The notes: generated from the sequence alone by a model not told the origin. Numbered from the stretch's first letter, positions 12,286-25,949 are shown. The stretch: DNA of 64,000 nucleotides from Pyrrhosoma nymphula (GCA_963573305.1 OY754337.1:46327164-46391163); one strand, 5' to 3'. Program-made: numbers and translations.

Positions 12286-12332
<47 letters not shown>
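12286..12332. repeat. (TA)n microsatellite
   Basis: TA dinucleotides of about 47 bp on the far side of the minus-strand hammerhead. Confidence 0.97.
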
Positions 12333-12333
<1 letters not shown>

Positions 12334-14735
12334 CTATGCTAAAACTACCAGTTAATGTATCATAGCAATTTGTAAGCGACTAATCTTATGGCAGCACTTT
12401 ACTATATGGAATTCATACCTTCCAGCAACAGTAAAATCAACAATATTTATATATTTATTTATTATTTTGTCCTTAAGACTCCAAATATTCCTCCTCTTAA
12501 GAGTCACTTCCACCAAATACAACCATGGCTTTCTCGGTCTACCCCTCCTCTCACGACATTCCTTCCAATATTAGATATAGGTACCTGTTTAATTATTCGA
12601 CACTCACCCATTCTCTTAACATGGCAGACTCGTTTCATACATACATTACCGGAGCATCCATTCCACATTCTTCAATCGCCTACTCATTCCAAATCCTGTT
12701 CTTTATAGATATACCGCAAACGCTTCTCAGATTACTCATTCCCAATACATTTAAACAGCAATTATGGTTATTCTGGCATATCCAATTCCATCTAGAATAT
12801 TTAACGAAACGACCAGTCAGGAACTTTGGGGGGGAATTCGCTTCTCATTACCACTTATTAACTTTCCAATTATTGCTCTCCCACTGAAGAGAGAGAGAGA
12901 GAGGAAAAACCTTTTTCTTCCCAACTCCTTCCGCTCTCTTCCGTGCAATTAAGTCCTCGCAGTTTGTTTCTTCTTCGTAGCCTTCTCCAACCGTCCGTCT
13001 TCCTTTCCCAAATCTCGAGGAGTGAGAAAGCTCCTCCTCCCCAATAATGACCACCCAACTCACATTTCTCATTTTCCCAGAAAAATCACATTTCTTCTTT
13101 TCCCTGCCATCCAAAAACTCCAATTGCTCTTTTCATTCCCCAAAGTGACATTTCATTTAGTTCTCACACACTTTATAACGAAGAATGAATTCACAAGTTA
13201 ATATCAAGAGGATTCTGTGGAGTTGCATAAAGATAGATAAACTTATATTCAAAAGACAACCTTCGGGGTATGTAGGTCATCCCGGCAGGATTTGCTGACC
13301 TGCAAATAACGATGTCTTCGACCAGAGTCTTCAATAATTGGCGCCTAGGCTATGGGTCTCTTTGAATACTGGTTAAATTCACATCCAAGTAAAAAATGCA
13401 CTTTTCCAAATAGTTCAGGCATATATTACCTTCAAAACCATGCATCAGCAATTAATAGCCGTTTTTTATAATAGCATAAGTTACTCAACTATTAATAGTA
13501 TTTGCGATAAATTATAATTTCCTTAAGGTGTCTCGATATTTTTAGCCGACACTGCGTCAAGGAGCCATTTGAGAAAGTTGCGTTAGGAGAGATTTCATAC
13601 CTACAACTCCTTTTTTGGAATGGATAAGAACTCTCTCATTTCCCAAGCTATCTTTCATTTTTCATTTGTTGAGAAAAACCCTTAAATTTTTAGAGCAGCC
13701 GTATGTTTTGATTTTCTCTATTATTAATTTAAATTGATTTGCAAGTATAATTGGTCTAACGCCATCTAATCGTGTAATTTACGATAAAGAAAGTAGAGAG
13801 TTCCCGAATTAGAGATCATACATAACAGAGGCAGTACTGAACAATGATATCAGTATAATTCCCAATAGCAATCGCTCATCTGTAGTTCTTACGTACAGAC
13901 GTACCTATCCACCCAAGTCTCTGAAATGCGACTGGAAAAACTCATATGGCTAACCGTAGTATTCTGTAGCTGAAACCTTACCAATTCCAATGAATATCCA
14001 TTCGATTTTTACTCTGATAAAAAATGTTTGGTAAAACTTTATTTGAATGAGAAATATGATCAATATTCGTAATGAAAAAGTAGAGCATTTTACAAAAATA
14101 TTATTTTTAGTTCATGTTCGGAATCGTACCTTTATAATACGTTACCCATGATCATTTATGAATGAAAAAAACTAGTACAGATCTGCGAATAATTTAATTA
14201 AAATAATATTATGGAGTTATTTACTTGTAAAACCACTAATTTGGACGCTAAAAAGGTCATAAGGACATACACGAACATTGAATTTGACCAGGAAATGCAT
14301 CTATCACGTGTGAGAGTATAATTTTTTTATTCTTAGTACTTATGATTTGACAAAAATGGACGGAAAGAATGACCAATGAGGAAGTCTTACGTCGTGTCAG
14401 GGATAGAATATTTCTCATGAAATTGAAGGCTCATTCATTTTCTTTTGCGCACCTTACTAAACATGTTCTCAAGTATGGAAACCTATTAAAATCAATAATT
14501 TCTTAAATATAAGGGAATAATTATCAAAAATGGCCATAATTGGCTAAAATAAGGCCAAGAATTTTGGCTCGTTAATTCAAAGACTTAGAAGAAATAAAGT
14601 GCAGGGAATAAGAATGAAGTGGAAATCTTCGGACTTATGACTGTTAATGATGAATGCAGGAATTATTTTTTCTCTCTCTAAAATGTATTTCTGATTTATT
14701 GGTGGATGTAACAGTGGAGGCATTATCTTGTTTTA
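12333..14735. other. No recognised gene; short GA microsatellite
   Basis: A pyrimidine-rich region at 12900-13130 follows a short (GA)n run at 12888-12903. Frames of 90-120 codons on opposite strands are by-products of the low-complexity pyrimidine tract. The rest is AT-rich without recognised structure. Confidence 0.4.
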
Positions 14736-15329
14736 CTAAAGGCATCGACTTCTATGACGGATGCGTTGCAGTGCGCAAAGAAAAGCGTTGAATTTAACCA
14801 AGGTTTTTAAAAGAGTAAAAAGCAAGTAGAATCGGTCGGAAAATCCACGAAACGGCGCCTTATTACTCAGTAAATTTGACGTCTCAGAGCTCGTATAAAA
14901 CTTCACTCTGGAATTTCTCTCCTGGGAGCTTTGTCTTTTTCCTAGCAATTTATCTGTTAGGTACCCTCTGGTTGCGACCCAGATTGCTCGCGGATCATCG
15001 GGTAATGGCTGAGAATTAGGGAGGAATAAGTGGCAGCCAGCGGACTCCAACGACCGTAAAATGCATTTTCGGAATGGTGAAGACTTATTACAATTTTTTG
15101 CAGCCGAAATGAGCGGAAATTGTCGTAACACAGCAAGACGATGGGAGACAGGCAATTCCCGAGCCACGTATAACGTCCAAACCGCATATATCCTATCAAA
15201 GTTGTTTTGAAGTATATTTTTTAATTTATTTATCTTGGGGAATACAAGGCAAAGCTCGTAAATATGTGGTAAATTGGGACGAAAATGAGTGCAAGTAGAA
15301 TTTAAGGATTTACGCTTCAAATCTACCAA
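14736..15329 (-). CDS. Unrecognised 197-codon open frame
   Basis: This is the longest open frame in the window. The predicted protein is basic and shows no domain, signal peptide or repeat that I recognise; a hydrophobic FYLLFTLLKTLV stretch near the C-terminus is too short and mixed to call a membrane segment with confidence. It lies alone, with no splice or promoter pattern that I can support. The segment under it is somewhat less AT-rich than its surroundings, and 14958-15000 is shared in inverted orientation with 52431-52475, which points to a dispersed repeat. I lean toward a chance frame in an old repeat; a conserved exon is possible. Confidence 0.2.
   Translation of the reverse strand: MVDLKRKSLNSTCTHFRPNLPHIYELCLVFPKINKLKNILQNNFDRIYAVWTLYVARELPVSHRLAVLRQFPLISAAKNCNKSSPFRKCILRSLESAGCHLFLPNSQPLPDDPRAIWVATRGYLTDKLLGKRQSSQERNSRVKFYTSSETSNLLSNKAPFRGFSDRFYLLFTLLKTLVKFNAFLCALQRIRHRSRCL
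14958..15000 (+). repeat. Dispersed repeat segment shared with 52.4 kb
   Basis: CGACCCAGATTGCTCG (14975-14990) is identical to the reverse complement of 52441-52456. The similarity extends to the left (GGTACCCTCT against GGTCCCCCTCT) and a few bases to the right. It is probably part of an old interspersed repeat. Confidence 0.5.
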
Positions 15330-18300
15330 TTTTAAAGAGAAATATAGCCTTATTGCGTCGTCATTTAACTATTTTTTCCCAGATACATCCCAACCACTTT
15401 AAATCAAAGAGTAGCCCTATACTTGGCCACAGTACGCACAAAGGGACTTATTTAACATTTTGAAACCGTCATATAACTATTTCAGCAGAGAAAACAGAGT
15501 TACTAAATAATAGAACTAAGAATGTAAGCTGCCATTTTAAAAAGGAACCAGATTGGGTCTTCGTTAAATTCTATTCAATTCCATTTTTATTCGGTTACTT
15601 GGCTGAACTGGAGACCAATTAAATGATGTAAGACATTTCATTTTTTAGAATCATTTCGTAGGGATGATCGTCACCTTTCGATGGAAACAACTGTAAGTCA
15701 CTCACTGTTACCTTTCTTTTTATATGTTTGGAAGACCTAATAGAAAAAGGAAAAAGGGTGAAAATTATAAATAGTGAGCTATTTCCTGTGTGATGATACT
15801 TCCCGGACAGAATCACGCTATTCATTACTGCTATATAAGTTGAAAGACTAACTCAACTACTTGGTTAACATTTCAGCTCATAGAAACGATCAAAGACAAA
15901 GAAAATAGAGAAGGGTAAATGAGGTGAAGTGGGTGTTTGGTACCAATATCAAAATTACTCAAAAATATGGGAGAGTATATTTCTATGAAAGCATTTCGTA
16001 TGTATGTACAACGATCGCCAAAAATCCCTGAGTTCAGTGGCCGGTAAAGACTATAATACAAATGTGAAAAGAATTCAATGATTAACCAAATTTTAGTGTT
16101 GTTCTAGACATAATATCGGAGAGTCTTGATATATTCGGGAAGAAAACTACAATAGAGAGAAATTAACGCCATCTCATAGCTGACGAAAAATTCTAGCTGA
16201 AAGAAATGAGGTCCTCGAAAATCACGACTATGAATGTTAGCAAAGCGCGTTCATGAATAATCATACCTGATTTCAAGTGTAAATTAAACTTAGTTTATCG
16301 TTCAGTTTCCCCATTCCTTCAATAGAAACGTTAATACAAACTAAGAAAACTGTATGGGAAAGTGTATAAAAGAGCACCAGAAGTGAAACATAGCCCATGA
16401 TAGAAAACGAAACTGTTAAACAAGCTTTGAGAATGTCGAAAAAACTACGTCGGCTTTCATAACAGATATGGGATGTATTTCAAATTATAAATTGTAGCCT
16501 CTACTACAAGATTATTTAAAATATGCGAATACCTTCATTTACAAAATCAAGTTAAGGGAAATATCGCTGAGGGAAAATGAGATGTCCAATTCTCATTTCT
16601 CCAAAAAAATACATAATACTGACTTTTCTATTTCTGTCACTATATTACGGTTCAAATTACTTAAAAGCAGTCTCATTTGAAATACAACTAATAAGAGATC
16701 AGAGTAGGTAACATTTTCTTAAATAACTATTTCTTCACGAATTCAATAGCATCGTCAGCGTGAAGTAAAGCGAATTCGATAAAAAACTGTTTTTAGAAAT
16801 TAATCACAGGGGACGCAAACAAGAAAGCAAATGAGATGATATATAGGCAAAAGCACTCACATACAAAACACCCGTTCCAGATAATTCCTGCAAGAACTAC
16901 TGCACTACAGGCTTTCAAGACTAGGTGGTAATTAAAACTTTTTTAATTCCAACGCTCATAATGCCTTATGTACCCTGAGAAATCCGATAAAAATCTTAGC
17001 ATGTCCTTAAACTCCCCGAGAGCCGAGGTTCCCGAAGGAGGATCCAAAATAAGACATAAATAAGATATAGCTCACTACCAGAAAAAGCATAATAAAGTGA
17101 ATCATTGTCTTTCTCCTCCTTAAAGTTCATGAGGCCATCAAGTTCTCTCGAGCAAAGCCATCAAAGTCAGTAAATTTGCTAATGATTTTCAGATTTCGCG
17201 TTTAATGAAAAATGTTTTAATTACCTCTCCCGTTTTTACCTTTAATAGCCTGACATGAAGGTGACAATGTGTACCGTTAGACCGGGACAATACCGGTGGT
17301 AGGGTGTTTGTCTCGGTATCACAAAATGCTAAAAAATACTTACAATGTACCGTTCTTCAGTTTATTGCTATCAAAGTAATAGTATAATGCATAGATGCGA
17401 GAAGACAAAATATTTACCAAAAGAATTTAAAAAATATGGGTGGAAATAAATACCGATACAAAGCGACATTAAATCCATGTACCTTATTTAAATGAATTAT
17501 AAAAATAGCGTATTTAAGGTAGCACATCTGCAGTGTGTGACCGTATATTAATAGATTAAATACACGCAATTTACATTAAAATAAACAAAGATCATTTCTC
17601 TTCCATTGGTTGTATAAATTGCTAATACTGATTCTTTCTTTTGTTTATAACATCTTAAACTACAAAGGACGTTTTACCATCTGATTGCTAAAGTTTGATA
17701 CATTGAGTCGGTAGGACTTATAAATGACAAGTTTTCTAACACTACTTGACCAGGGTATGATGCCTAGAAGACTGCCGTTGATGTCTTAGGAGAACCAACA
17801 GTTTGTCCCGATGTAGCACATCAAAACTCGTTTTGCAGCTACCAAACTATTCTTTTTCATAATTGTATCTTTCGGTGAAACTTGTTTTTTGGGCTTAAGC
17901 TAGTAGCGTCCGTAGCGCTCCGCGGTCCGAAAAAAAAATCACCTCGCCTCCTCTGGTTGGCCACTTACAAACGTATTCCTACTTCCAGACGCAGGGGTAC
18001 TACATTCCTACTTCCAGAGGGGGGCCCTCGGTACATCACTGAACCAACTGTTTTAACGGGAATTTCTGCTAACAACACTTTTAGCGTGAAATATCTTGTA
18101 AGTTGTCACGGACAGTGGGTTATCACTGGCTGGGGACGACGTACACAATATGTGTTAGCCAAACATATCTTTATCACTTTGAACTTATTAAATACATCCG
18201 AGAAAACCATGTATTAATTGAAAGATTTCAACTAATAATGTAACATATATGGCAATTTCGGAACTGATGACGTCATAGTAAAACTAAATTGCCTCCAATG

Positions 18301-19275
18301 TGAGTATACAAGTTGTTAAACCGTCAAAAATGACTGGCAAAATACTTAGTCATGCAAACCTTATTAGTGTATATTTTATTTATACATGTGTTGTGTTGGT
18401 TATTTCACTGTTAATAGTTTCATATCTGAAATATGTTTATGATGTTTACAAAATATGTACATATTTGCTAAAGTGCAACGTTTTTGACGGTGACGACGTC
18501 GTTTCCATGCAAATTTAATATGTGGATGATAATTTTGAGTTAAGGGTGTTAATGTTTTTAATTTACAATTCATCTGGGTCAGAAATGGTAATTCGGAAAT
18601 TATTCCAAATATTTGTGATGCCAAACAAAAGTACTTGCAGTAAAACTAACTAAATCGCTTCAGCGGTTTCCCCATCATTCGCATTACCACTGAAACGTGG
18701 CACTTCATAGTATAGATAATAAATTGTCGCAAATGTGTAAAACTATTTTAACTCGACGTACAGCCATTCTATATGATCATGAGTGGGTTCATTTCATCTC
18801 ATTTAGATTGTTCTGAGGGATAAACCCATGAATTAATAAATGCTGAAAAAATGGTTGAGTAGTTCTAGTTATTAAAATGTTAAAAATGTTGTGCATTGCG
18901 GAGAAAATATCCGAATACCTCCAAAGTGAATGTTTAAAGAAAGAGGTTACGTGATGAAAGAGTTCTTTTTTTCTGCATTATAATAGAAAATCTTTTTGTA
19001 GATTAAAAAGTCGTCCATGGAACCTTACAGAAGTTTTCAACAGCAACAGCGAGCAACTCATTACAATAACCAAGTCTGCACCTACTGCAAAAGCACAATT
19101 TTTCACGCAATTGGTAAACATCGACAGCAGTGTCGTGGACACTATAAGTTTTTTTCCCTTTTCTTTGCCTGATTAGCATGGTACCAGATTAAACTTCACT
19201 AAGACCGAAATATTTCAACGGGCGAATAAATCGATTAACGTAATTTAGCACGCAAAAACGAATCTCATGTTGCGG
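15330..19275. other. No recognised feature
   Basis: AT-rich sequence with scattered short frames. A small duplication ATTCCTACTTCCAGA occurs twice near 17970-18020. No coding or RNA structure recognised. Confidence 0.4.
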
Positions 19276-19353
19276 TATTACTCCCCACCATAAACACTAA
19301 ACTTACTCAAACTTGCTTATTACTCCCCACCATAAATATCAAACTTACTCAAT
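19276..19353 (+). repeat. 42-bp tandem duplication
   Basis: TATTACTCCCCACCATAAA starts at 19276 and again at 19318; the units share the CAAACTTACTCAA end. Two copies only. Confidence 0.85.
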
Positions 19354-21585
19354 AAATAACTGATAATAACTCAGTAACCCTCACGGCAGATGTGACAGAA
19401 AAGGAAAAACCTAGACAATTCTTTTTTTCACGTCCTCAAGTAGCCTAGCCTCCGCTCACTTCCCTGCAGAATTCACTCTCTAGCCTTGGACCTCTATACT
19501 ACCCACCCTTTGACCTCGACTGACCCTGCCAATCACTTTCCCCTCAAGAGACTTTCGGCTGGAGTTCAAGTATATCCACCTGTGCTTTTTCCTTTCCAAA
19601 CAGATCGCGAAGTGATGTGCTGCTTCTACATTCAGTAACCCTAAATACAACTTAGCAGGCCTTTCACCGATAGTTAAATTTTTTAACTGCTCCTACGCCA
19701 AAAGAGAATTGCGTGATTGGTGTTAATGTATGTATGAAAGAAGAAAAATGTACGATGAGCTTACAAACTTAAAATAAATTAAATATTGGAAAAATGATGT
19801 TTTTGAGAATGAAACGTAGAAGACCACCTGCGGTCGGAGAACTTATAGGCTGAACTGAAAAAGAACCTTCCATTCGCTTGAAATAATATCCATAAATGAT
19901 AGCTCACCTTAGATGTTTGGATTAAAATTATTCAAATTCGGAGTTTTTTTAAGGAATAATTTAGTGAGTTTTGAAAATAAAAAAGGAACAAAAGACTCTT
20001 GAGCTTAAGTTGTTTGAAATTTCAAATTACTATTTTAGAGTTTTCCCATCAGAATTAACGGTGGGGGAAGAACGAGTACAGAAGTTCACGGCCACTAACT
20101 AGCGTTGATACCAACCTCTCCCTTCTAAATATTTTTCATTTTCACGTCATATGTTTCTGTGAAAGAATGATAATTCAGTATATAAAGCAGTGAGCCTAAG
20201 TTTCTTTTTTTAATTAGCTGACGTAGGCATGGTGTTCCAACTGCTAGCTTTGCGCGGCATCCTTGGTACTTCATTCTGAAAGAAACAGATCATACAAGTC
20301 CGAGACGGGACAGGATTCTTTGCGTTGCCAAACGAATCTACCTTTGGTGAACTTAAGAGAGCAGTTAAAGCCAGAATTATTTCTCGGGAAAAATTTTAAC
20401 AAACAATGTAATACCGTGTATAATATAATGACAGTGCTCACTTAAGGATGATGCCAAAAAAAGCGCATGAAAGACGTGCTTGTGAAATTGGAGTAAAAAA
20501 ACTTACAAGAGTGAGAGAGGATAGCCTCGATGAGATTCAACATATATAATTTTTCTGATGATGGGGATATTAAGTCATCGATTGGTAAAATTAGCTTATT
20601 TTATTTGGTTAGCCATTGAATATGATATGTGTATTACGCTATTGAATATGATGTGTGCATTGAGAACTATAATACGAGTATAATTTAATACTCATTGGAC
20701 ATTTATTGGTTGATCATATTGAGCGATTTATTTTGGATGGCATTTCGCATAGCTCACTCGTATATTAAAATATGCATAACATCAATATACATTTAACATT
20801 TGGAACGTTAAATAATAGCCGTGAGATTATATAAATTAAAAAAAGCCTTCTTCTTGCAGCAGACCAGAAGGTAAAAAAAATCCCAAACGTTTTCCGAGAT
20901 ATCAGAACTTTCAAAAGAACCACAAATCTTAAATCGGGTCAACATGATGAATTTAATAAGATTAAGGTGATATCCTGGTTATAAATAAATAGGAAAAATC
21001 GAGTAAAGAATTACCAAAACACTTTAAAAGAGAGCAAATGGAATTTCTGGCGCTGTAGTTCATCGTGTCGATACCATGCCTTCCCTCCCATTATCTTATT
21101 TAGTATAAGTCTAATAGTTTTGCGCTTTTTTCTGACACTCACTAAATTCAATCTAAGTTTCGCAATCCTTCTCTCCTCCGAAACTAATCTTGAAATTACG
21201 TTGTAATAGTTGTGTAACGGAATTACATATCTGACCTGCAATTGTGACTTCCGTGTCCGATTACCAGTCAGTCACAGAGTACATACAAAGAGGCGTAAAA
21301 AACAAAAGCTGTAATAGTTATTGAGCAATCTACGATGTCCTCATTCAGTTCCATCTCGTCCAGTCAATCGCTGTGTAGTGGGTAAGAGTGAGAGATAGTG
21401 GATTTTTTTTAAAGAGAGATGAAAAAGTCGGAAGGTATGTCCAACGTAAGCATCATGTCTCGTTTTAATGTAATTTTGGTCTAATCAGAAAATTATAGAC
21501 CAAAACAGAAATTTATCAAGGGAAGAAACGATATGTTTGGTGCTTGAATAAGTGCTTTGGGTATTTGGTATGGAATAGTCTAGTA
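19354..21585. other. No recognised feature
   Basis: AT-rich. A short near-repeat (ATTGAATATGAT followed by GTGTATTACG or GTGTGCATTG) lies at about 20617-20662. Nothing else recognised. Confidence 0.4.
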
Positions 21586-21788
21586 TAGCGAAACTTGGTG
21601 GCACTCAACTGCGGAGGATTAGAGGACACTGACCGTAAACCAAGCGTTGATGAGTGGGCAAAGTTATCTAAGGACTCCTGCACGGTCCTCTGGAAAAAGG
21701 CTCGGCCGCTTCATCCCACATCTCATGTATGCCTTTTCCTCACCTTTGCGTCATGATCTTCACAAGCTAATGCCACCAAGTTTCGCTA
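21586..21788. mobile_element. MITE-like foldback element
   Basis: An 18-bp inverted repeat, TAGCGAAACTTGGTGGCA at 21586-21603 and its reverse complement at 21771-21788, bounds about 203 bp. A related half (CATCAACGCTTG followed by ATCAAGTTTCGC) occurs at 63195-63276, showing that it belongs to a dispersed family. No transposase is encoded; the superfamily is unknown. Confidence 0.55.
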
Positions 21789-22439
21789 CACCTATAATGC
21801 TTCCTTCTTATTTCCCTCACGTGAACAAGACACAAAGAATAAAATTATGCATTAGCTTTGAAATTGACGGATTTTCGTACATTCTAGTGTTGTGTTTAAA
21901 TCGGTATTGCCTCCTTTTCTTCCCCATAGATTACACCTTGATTTTAGTTATTTCTGAATGAGCAATTAATAAATTTTACTTTTATGCCACTTCCAACCAT
22001 AAACATTTTCAACATTCATATAGAGCACGGCAAATATTTCAAGCGTTGAGCCTAAGGAACTGGCTAAGAATAAGGTGGGTGCACACATCAATCATAACAG
22101 AAATATGGCCTTTCTGTGTACACTCTGTGACTAGGAGTTGTATCTCACTACGCTGTTTAGAGGACAAAGCAAGCAGGGTTGGCAATTCCGCATGTTCCCG
22201 TTGACCCCTGAAACTTCTCTATTCCGCCTCCTTCTTCCTGTCATTCCTTCCTCACCCACAACACTTGGCCTCCAAATCCTCCACCGACACGGTTCCTCAC
22301 GTATTTTCTTTCCGTCGAACCCTCTATTTTCTTCCGCGATAACTTCCCTGTCCCAAAATTTAATTTTCATCGATGAGCTGATCAAGAGTGAAGCAAAAAA
22401 ACACGAGCTGATGAAAGACGTGAGATACTAACCCTCACA
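21789..22439. other. No recognised feature
   Basis: Short overlapping frames on both strands near 22131-22431 without recognised domains. Confidence 0.35.
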
Positions 22440-22630
22440 TCATATAAATAAAAATGGATTGCGCATTTTGTTGGTAAGCGGTTAACTTGGATAATGGCTG
22501 GACCGATTTCGCTGAAATCTTCACAATTTGTTCATCCCCGTTCCGGGACGGTAAACGGGTTATAATATATAGTGTAGGAATGATGAAATAAATATACACT
22601 GGCAGGACAAAGTCTGCCGGGTTCAGCTAG
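22440..22630 (+). mobile_element. Short non-autonomous Helitron-like element
   Basis: The 3' end has the Helitron pattern: a GC hairpin (GGCAG...CTGCC, about 22602-22619) eight bases before the terminal CTAG at 22627-22630, followed by a T. A 5' TC start preceded by A at 22439-22441 fits insertion between A and T. The interior AAAATGGATTG and GGCTGGACCGATTTCGCTGAA are wording I know from insect Helitrons. At 191 bp it carries no RepHel coding region. Confidence 0.65.
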
Positions 22631-25600
22631 TTGTTAATATTTTTCCAGCTAGTCCAAACCTGTCCGCAAGTCCAAAGAAGGTGTAAACATTGATCAGCCT
22701 TTCCTCAAAGGCAATAATATCAAATCAATCATACCAATATGATTTTCTTGCCTGTATAATAGCTTCACAATAAAAAATTTACCACCTGCTTCTTAAACAA
22801 TTCTTGTCCCTTCCTGGATGGAACTCGCAAGCCTTAAGTTTCAATTCGCAACCTCTCTAATAATGAGCACTAAATTGAAAAGTAAAATGAGGAAGAAAAT
22901 GCTGTAAGACGACCACTGAAAAGATTGATTAAATACAACTTACCTATTCATTTACTTTTGCTAGACAAATCTAAGAGCCTAGATGAAACCAAATCAATAA
23001 CTGATGAGGTGCAATGCCTAATAGAAAAATGAAAACTGTTAAAGTAAAAGTGGGATATGAAATGAATAAAATAATATGAGAAAGAAGACAAGAACTGAGA
23101 AAAGAAACTGAGGCAAAATACTTTTTCAGTTTGGCTTTGAGCCTAATTGTAATTGTGCTATTTTAGTAGGCAGTAATTTTATTCCTCTCGTCAGAACGTG
23201 CTAAGAGAAAACGAAAGATTTAACCACCTGCTTTTAAGTTTAATCACCTGCATTCCAGGGTTACAAATTAAATAAATATTTGGAACAACAAAATTTTAAA
23301 AAAGCTTAAAATTAGACGACTAAAAGTTATCATACGATTGCTTCTCCATCATTTATTCTTTGAAGTAATATCTACTTTGAATGACACTTTGAAATATGTT
23401 GGCCGCGTTCATTTGACTCCATCATCTTGCAGCGCCTAAAATATGTTTCAAGTACCTATAAATGTTGGAGAAAAACTATGCAATATCTGTAACTTCATGT
23501 ATGTCTTCATTGATTTAAGTTCCTTTGATCTTCGATACATTTGACACTTCACGCCTAGACATATTTTATGAAGTTAATCATGGCAGCAATTCCAACTATG
23601 AGCAAATTATTTACGTCTACTCGACAGGAAGATGGCTGCAGATTGACCACTAGTAAATGTAATATAGACGTGAATTAATGCATCGGAAATGCATGACTTC
23701 TTATTTGATGTGAATTGAGGGCCTGAGAGTCAAAGTAATACAAGTAACAAACATAGTCCAGTGTCACCTGAATCACTTTACTCCGGTAAGAAATGAAAAA
23801 AAGCAAAGTAGCTTAAGTGTTCGGCGGCTAGATCGCTGCACCTTACGTTCGAACAATTATATTCCTTTTCCTGTAACTACCTGATGGTACTCAACGGTAC
23901 CAAGTTAGAACATATTCACATACGATATATCGTTTTTCGTGTTTATGTTACTTGAATTACTTTGACTCTAAGGCCCTCAATTATTAATAGATTATTAGCT
24001 CAATTCTGCAATTTATTGCTATCATTTGAAATATGAAAATAGACATCTATACAACGAAATTGAAGGCTAATTTCTCGCCAACAATGAATATCAGAATTCT
24101 GACGAAACAAAGATTTCGAGAAAGTATTTTCATTTCATCGAAATCAAAATTGAAAAATCTGCGTAATGACAGTTATTACAGGTTGAGAAACAGTAATTAG
24201 ACGGAAAAAAATTAACTAGGTGTATTTGCTATGAGAAAATATAACTTTATAATATCTAGAAGAAATCGTTAAAAAATGTCTAACCAATAAAAGGCATGAA
24301 ATTAAAATTATCCATGATAAGCAATTCTTGAATCAATTATACAGCCTTTACTCTTTAACACTCTAATGACTACAACCTCAAATATATACATTATAAAGTC
24401 ATTACTTATTAAGTCATTCAATAACGTTCGTCTGTCAGTCACTCCCTTATTGGGGGCTTTCGGGAATAGATAAAGCTACGAGCAACAATTAAAAGGTATT
24501 TACCCCATATTTGCTACCCCATAACTTCAACTTCTGTTGAAAAAATGGATAATGATTGGATGATCATAAATATGTAGTTTTCACTCACGGTTGGCAGAAA
24601 GAATGTAGATTTGAATTATTGCATTCGATGTAACTATGCCTTTCATATATTGGTAAGGGCTTTCGGGCGTTCCTCCGCGTTGTCTTGTCTAAATGCGACG
24701 ACAGTTTCTCCAGTCATCCTGCTGGCATCTTCCGGTCAGAAGTTTTTTTTATGTCTTTCATATTTTCCTTTATAGTGTTTTTGGATCCTTTTTTTCATCA
24801 TTTCATCAATATTCTTTTAATGTGCATGGCAACCGATGGATAGAATTTAAACAATGGAATATTTTGCATAAAACCTTTATGGCATGATTAAAGGATTTTA
24901 AATTAAAGTCATATTTTTGCTTTGGTCATTTGTCACCCCAATCTCTGAACGTATAGTTAATGAATACTACGAGATAATTTTTTGCGTCACACTGGAATGA
25001 TTCTTTTAATGTAATGCCAACATTTTAATATTTTTCTTCTTCTAGTTTAATTTCGATGGGCACCCTCTCCTCGTTTTCTTCTCAAAATTACTGCTCGCAA
25101 AACAGTGAATAAACCTCTTTGGCTTGGCCTAGTGATAATTGGAGCACAACATGTAGTGAGCCCATTACTTGGTCTTCACCTATACATCGTCCTATATAAT
25201 GCACTTGGGGAGCATCTTGTAAGTGGGTCAGACGAGAGCCCCGCTTCGGAATTGCATTGCGAAGGAGGAAGTACTTCCGGTCCTCGTATTCCTCGAATTG
25301 AACGCCTTGAAAGCATTCGGCCATTCGCGCCCAGAATGCACCTGACATCATGAGACTGCTGAGTAAACTCGAGAGAATAGCCAAAGCAGTACATGATCTA
25401 ATTAGCTCTTTATAAGCTTTATCGAATACCAAATTAAAACTATGTAAAGGACAATTTTAGCAATTAGTTTCTTAGATTAGATCGTGGTAGCCAACTCCGT
25501 TCAGAGATGTCCCTCCCGGATTGCGTAATTTAAAATAAACGGCCAATTCCACCTCTCCGTTTATAGCTTTAACAATTTTCCTTTGATAAATAATAACTTA

Positions 25601-25656
25601 AACTACTCCGTAATTTACGACACAGTTTCAGGTAATAATTTGTGGAAGTCAATCAT
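22631..25656. other. No recognised feature
   Basis: About 3 kb of AT-rich sequence. Frames at 25088-25432 (both strands) overlie a locally less AT-rich segment but encode nothing recognised. Confidence 0.4.
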
Positions 25657-25719
25657 ACTGGGAGTAAAGGATTGAACACTGCAGCTTCCACTTATTGTTA
25701 GATATTTATTAAACACGAC

Positions 25720-25750
25720 CAAGGTTTCGTAGCGGTGCTACATCATCAGG
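25720..25750 (-). ncRNA. Hammerhead ribozyme motif, minus strand
   Basis: CUGAUGA (25749-25743), stem II GUAGC/GCUAC with an ACC loop, GAAA, then ACC-UU-GGU with a GUC cleavage triplet, continuing into a TTTAATAAATATC tail on the minus strand. Every core position is intact, so this is one of the best preserved copies in the window. Confidence 0.8.
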
Positions 25751-25916
25751 TGAACAGTAAGTCAAGCATAAGCGTATATATAGTACAAAACCGTTGGGAA
25801 AAGTGGGGGGGGGGGTGGAAAGGAAGAGGTTAAAGGAGGACCTTTCCACCCCCCTCACTTTTCCCAACGGTTTTGTACAATATATATATACCACGTATGC
25901 TTGACTTACTGTTCAC

Positions 25917-25949
25917 CTGATGATGTAGCACTGCTATGAAACCATGGTT
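25917..25949 (+). ncRNA. Hammerhead ribozyme motif
   Basis: CUGAUGA at 25917-25923, stem II GUAGC/GCUAU with one wobble pair, GAAAC at 25938-25942, and stem III ACC-AU-GGU with a GUU triplet. It is the mirror partner of the motif at 25720-25750, with a few substitutions. Confidence 0.75.
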
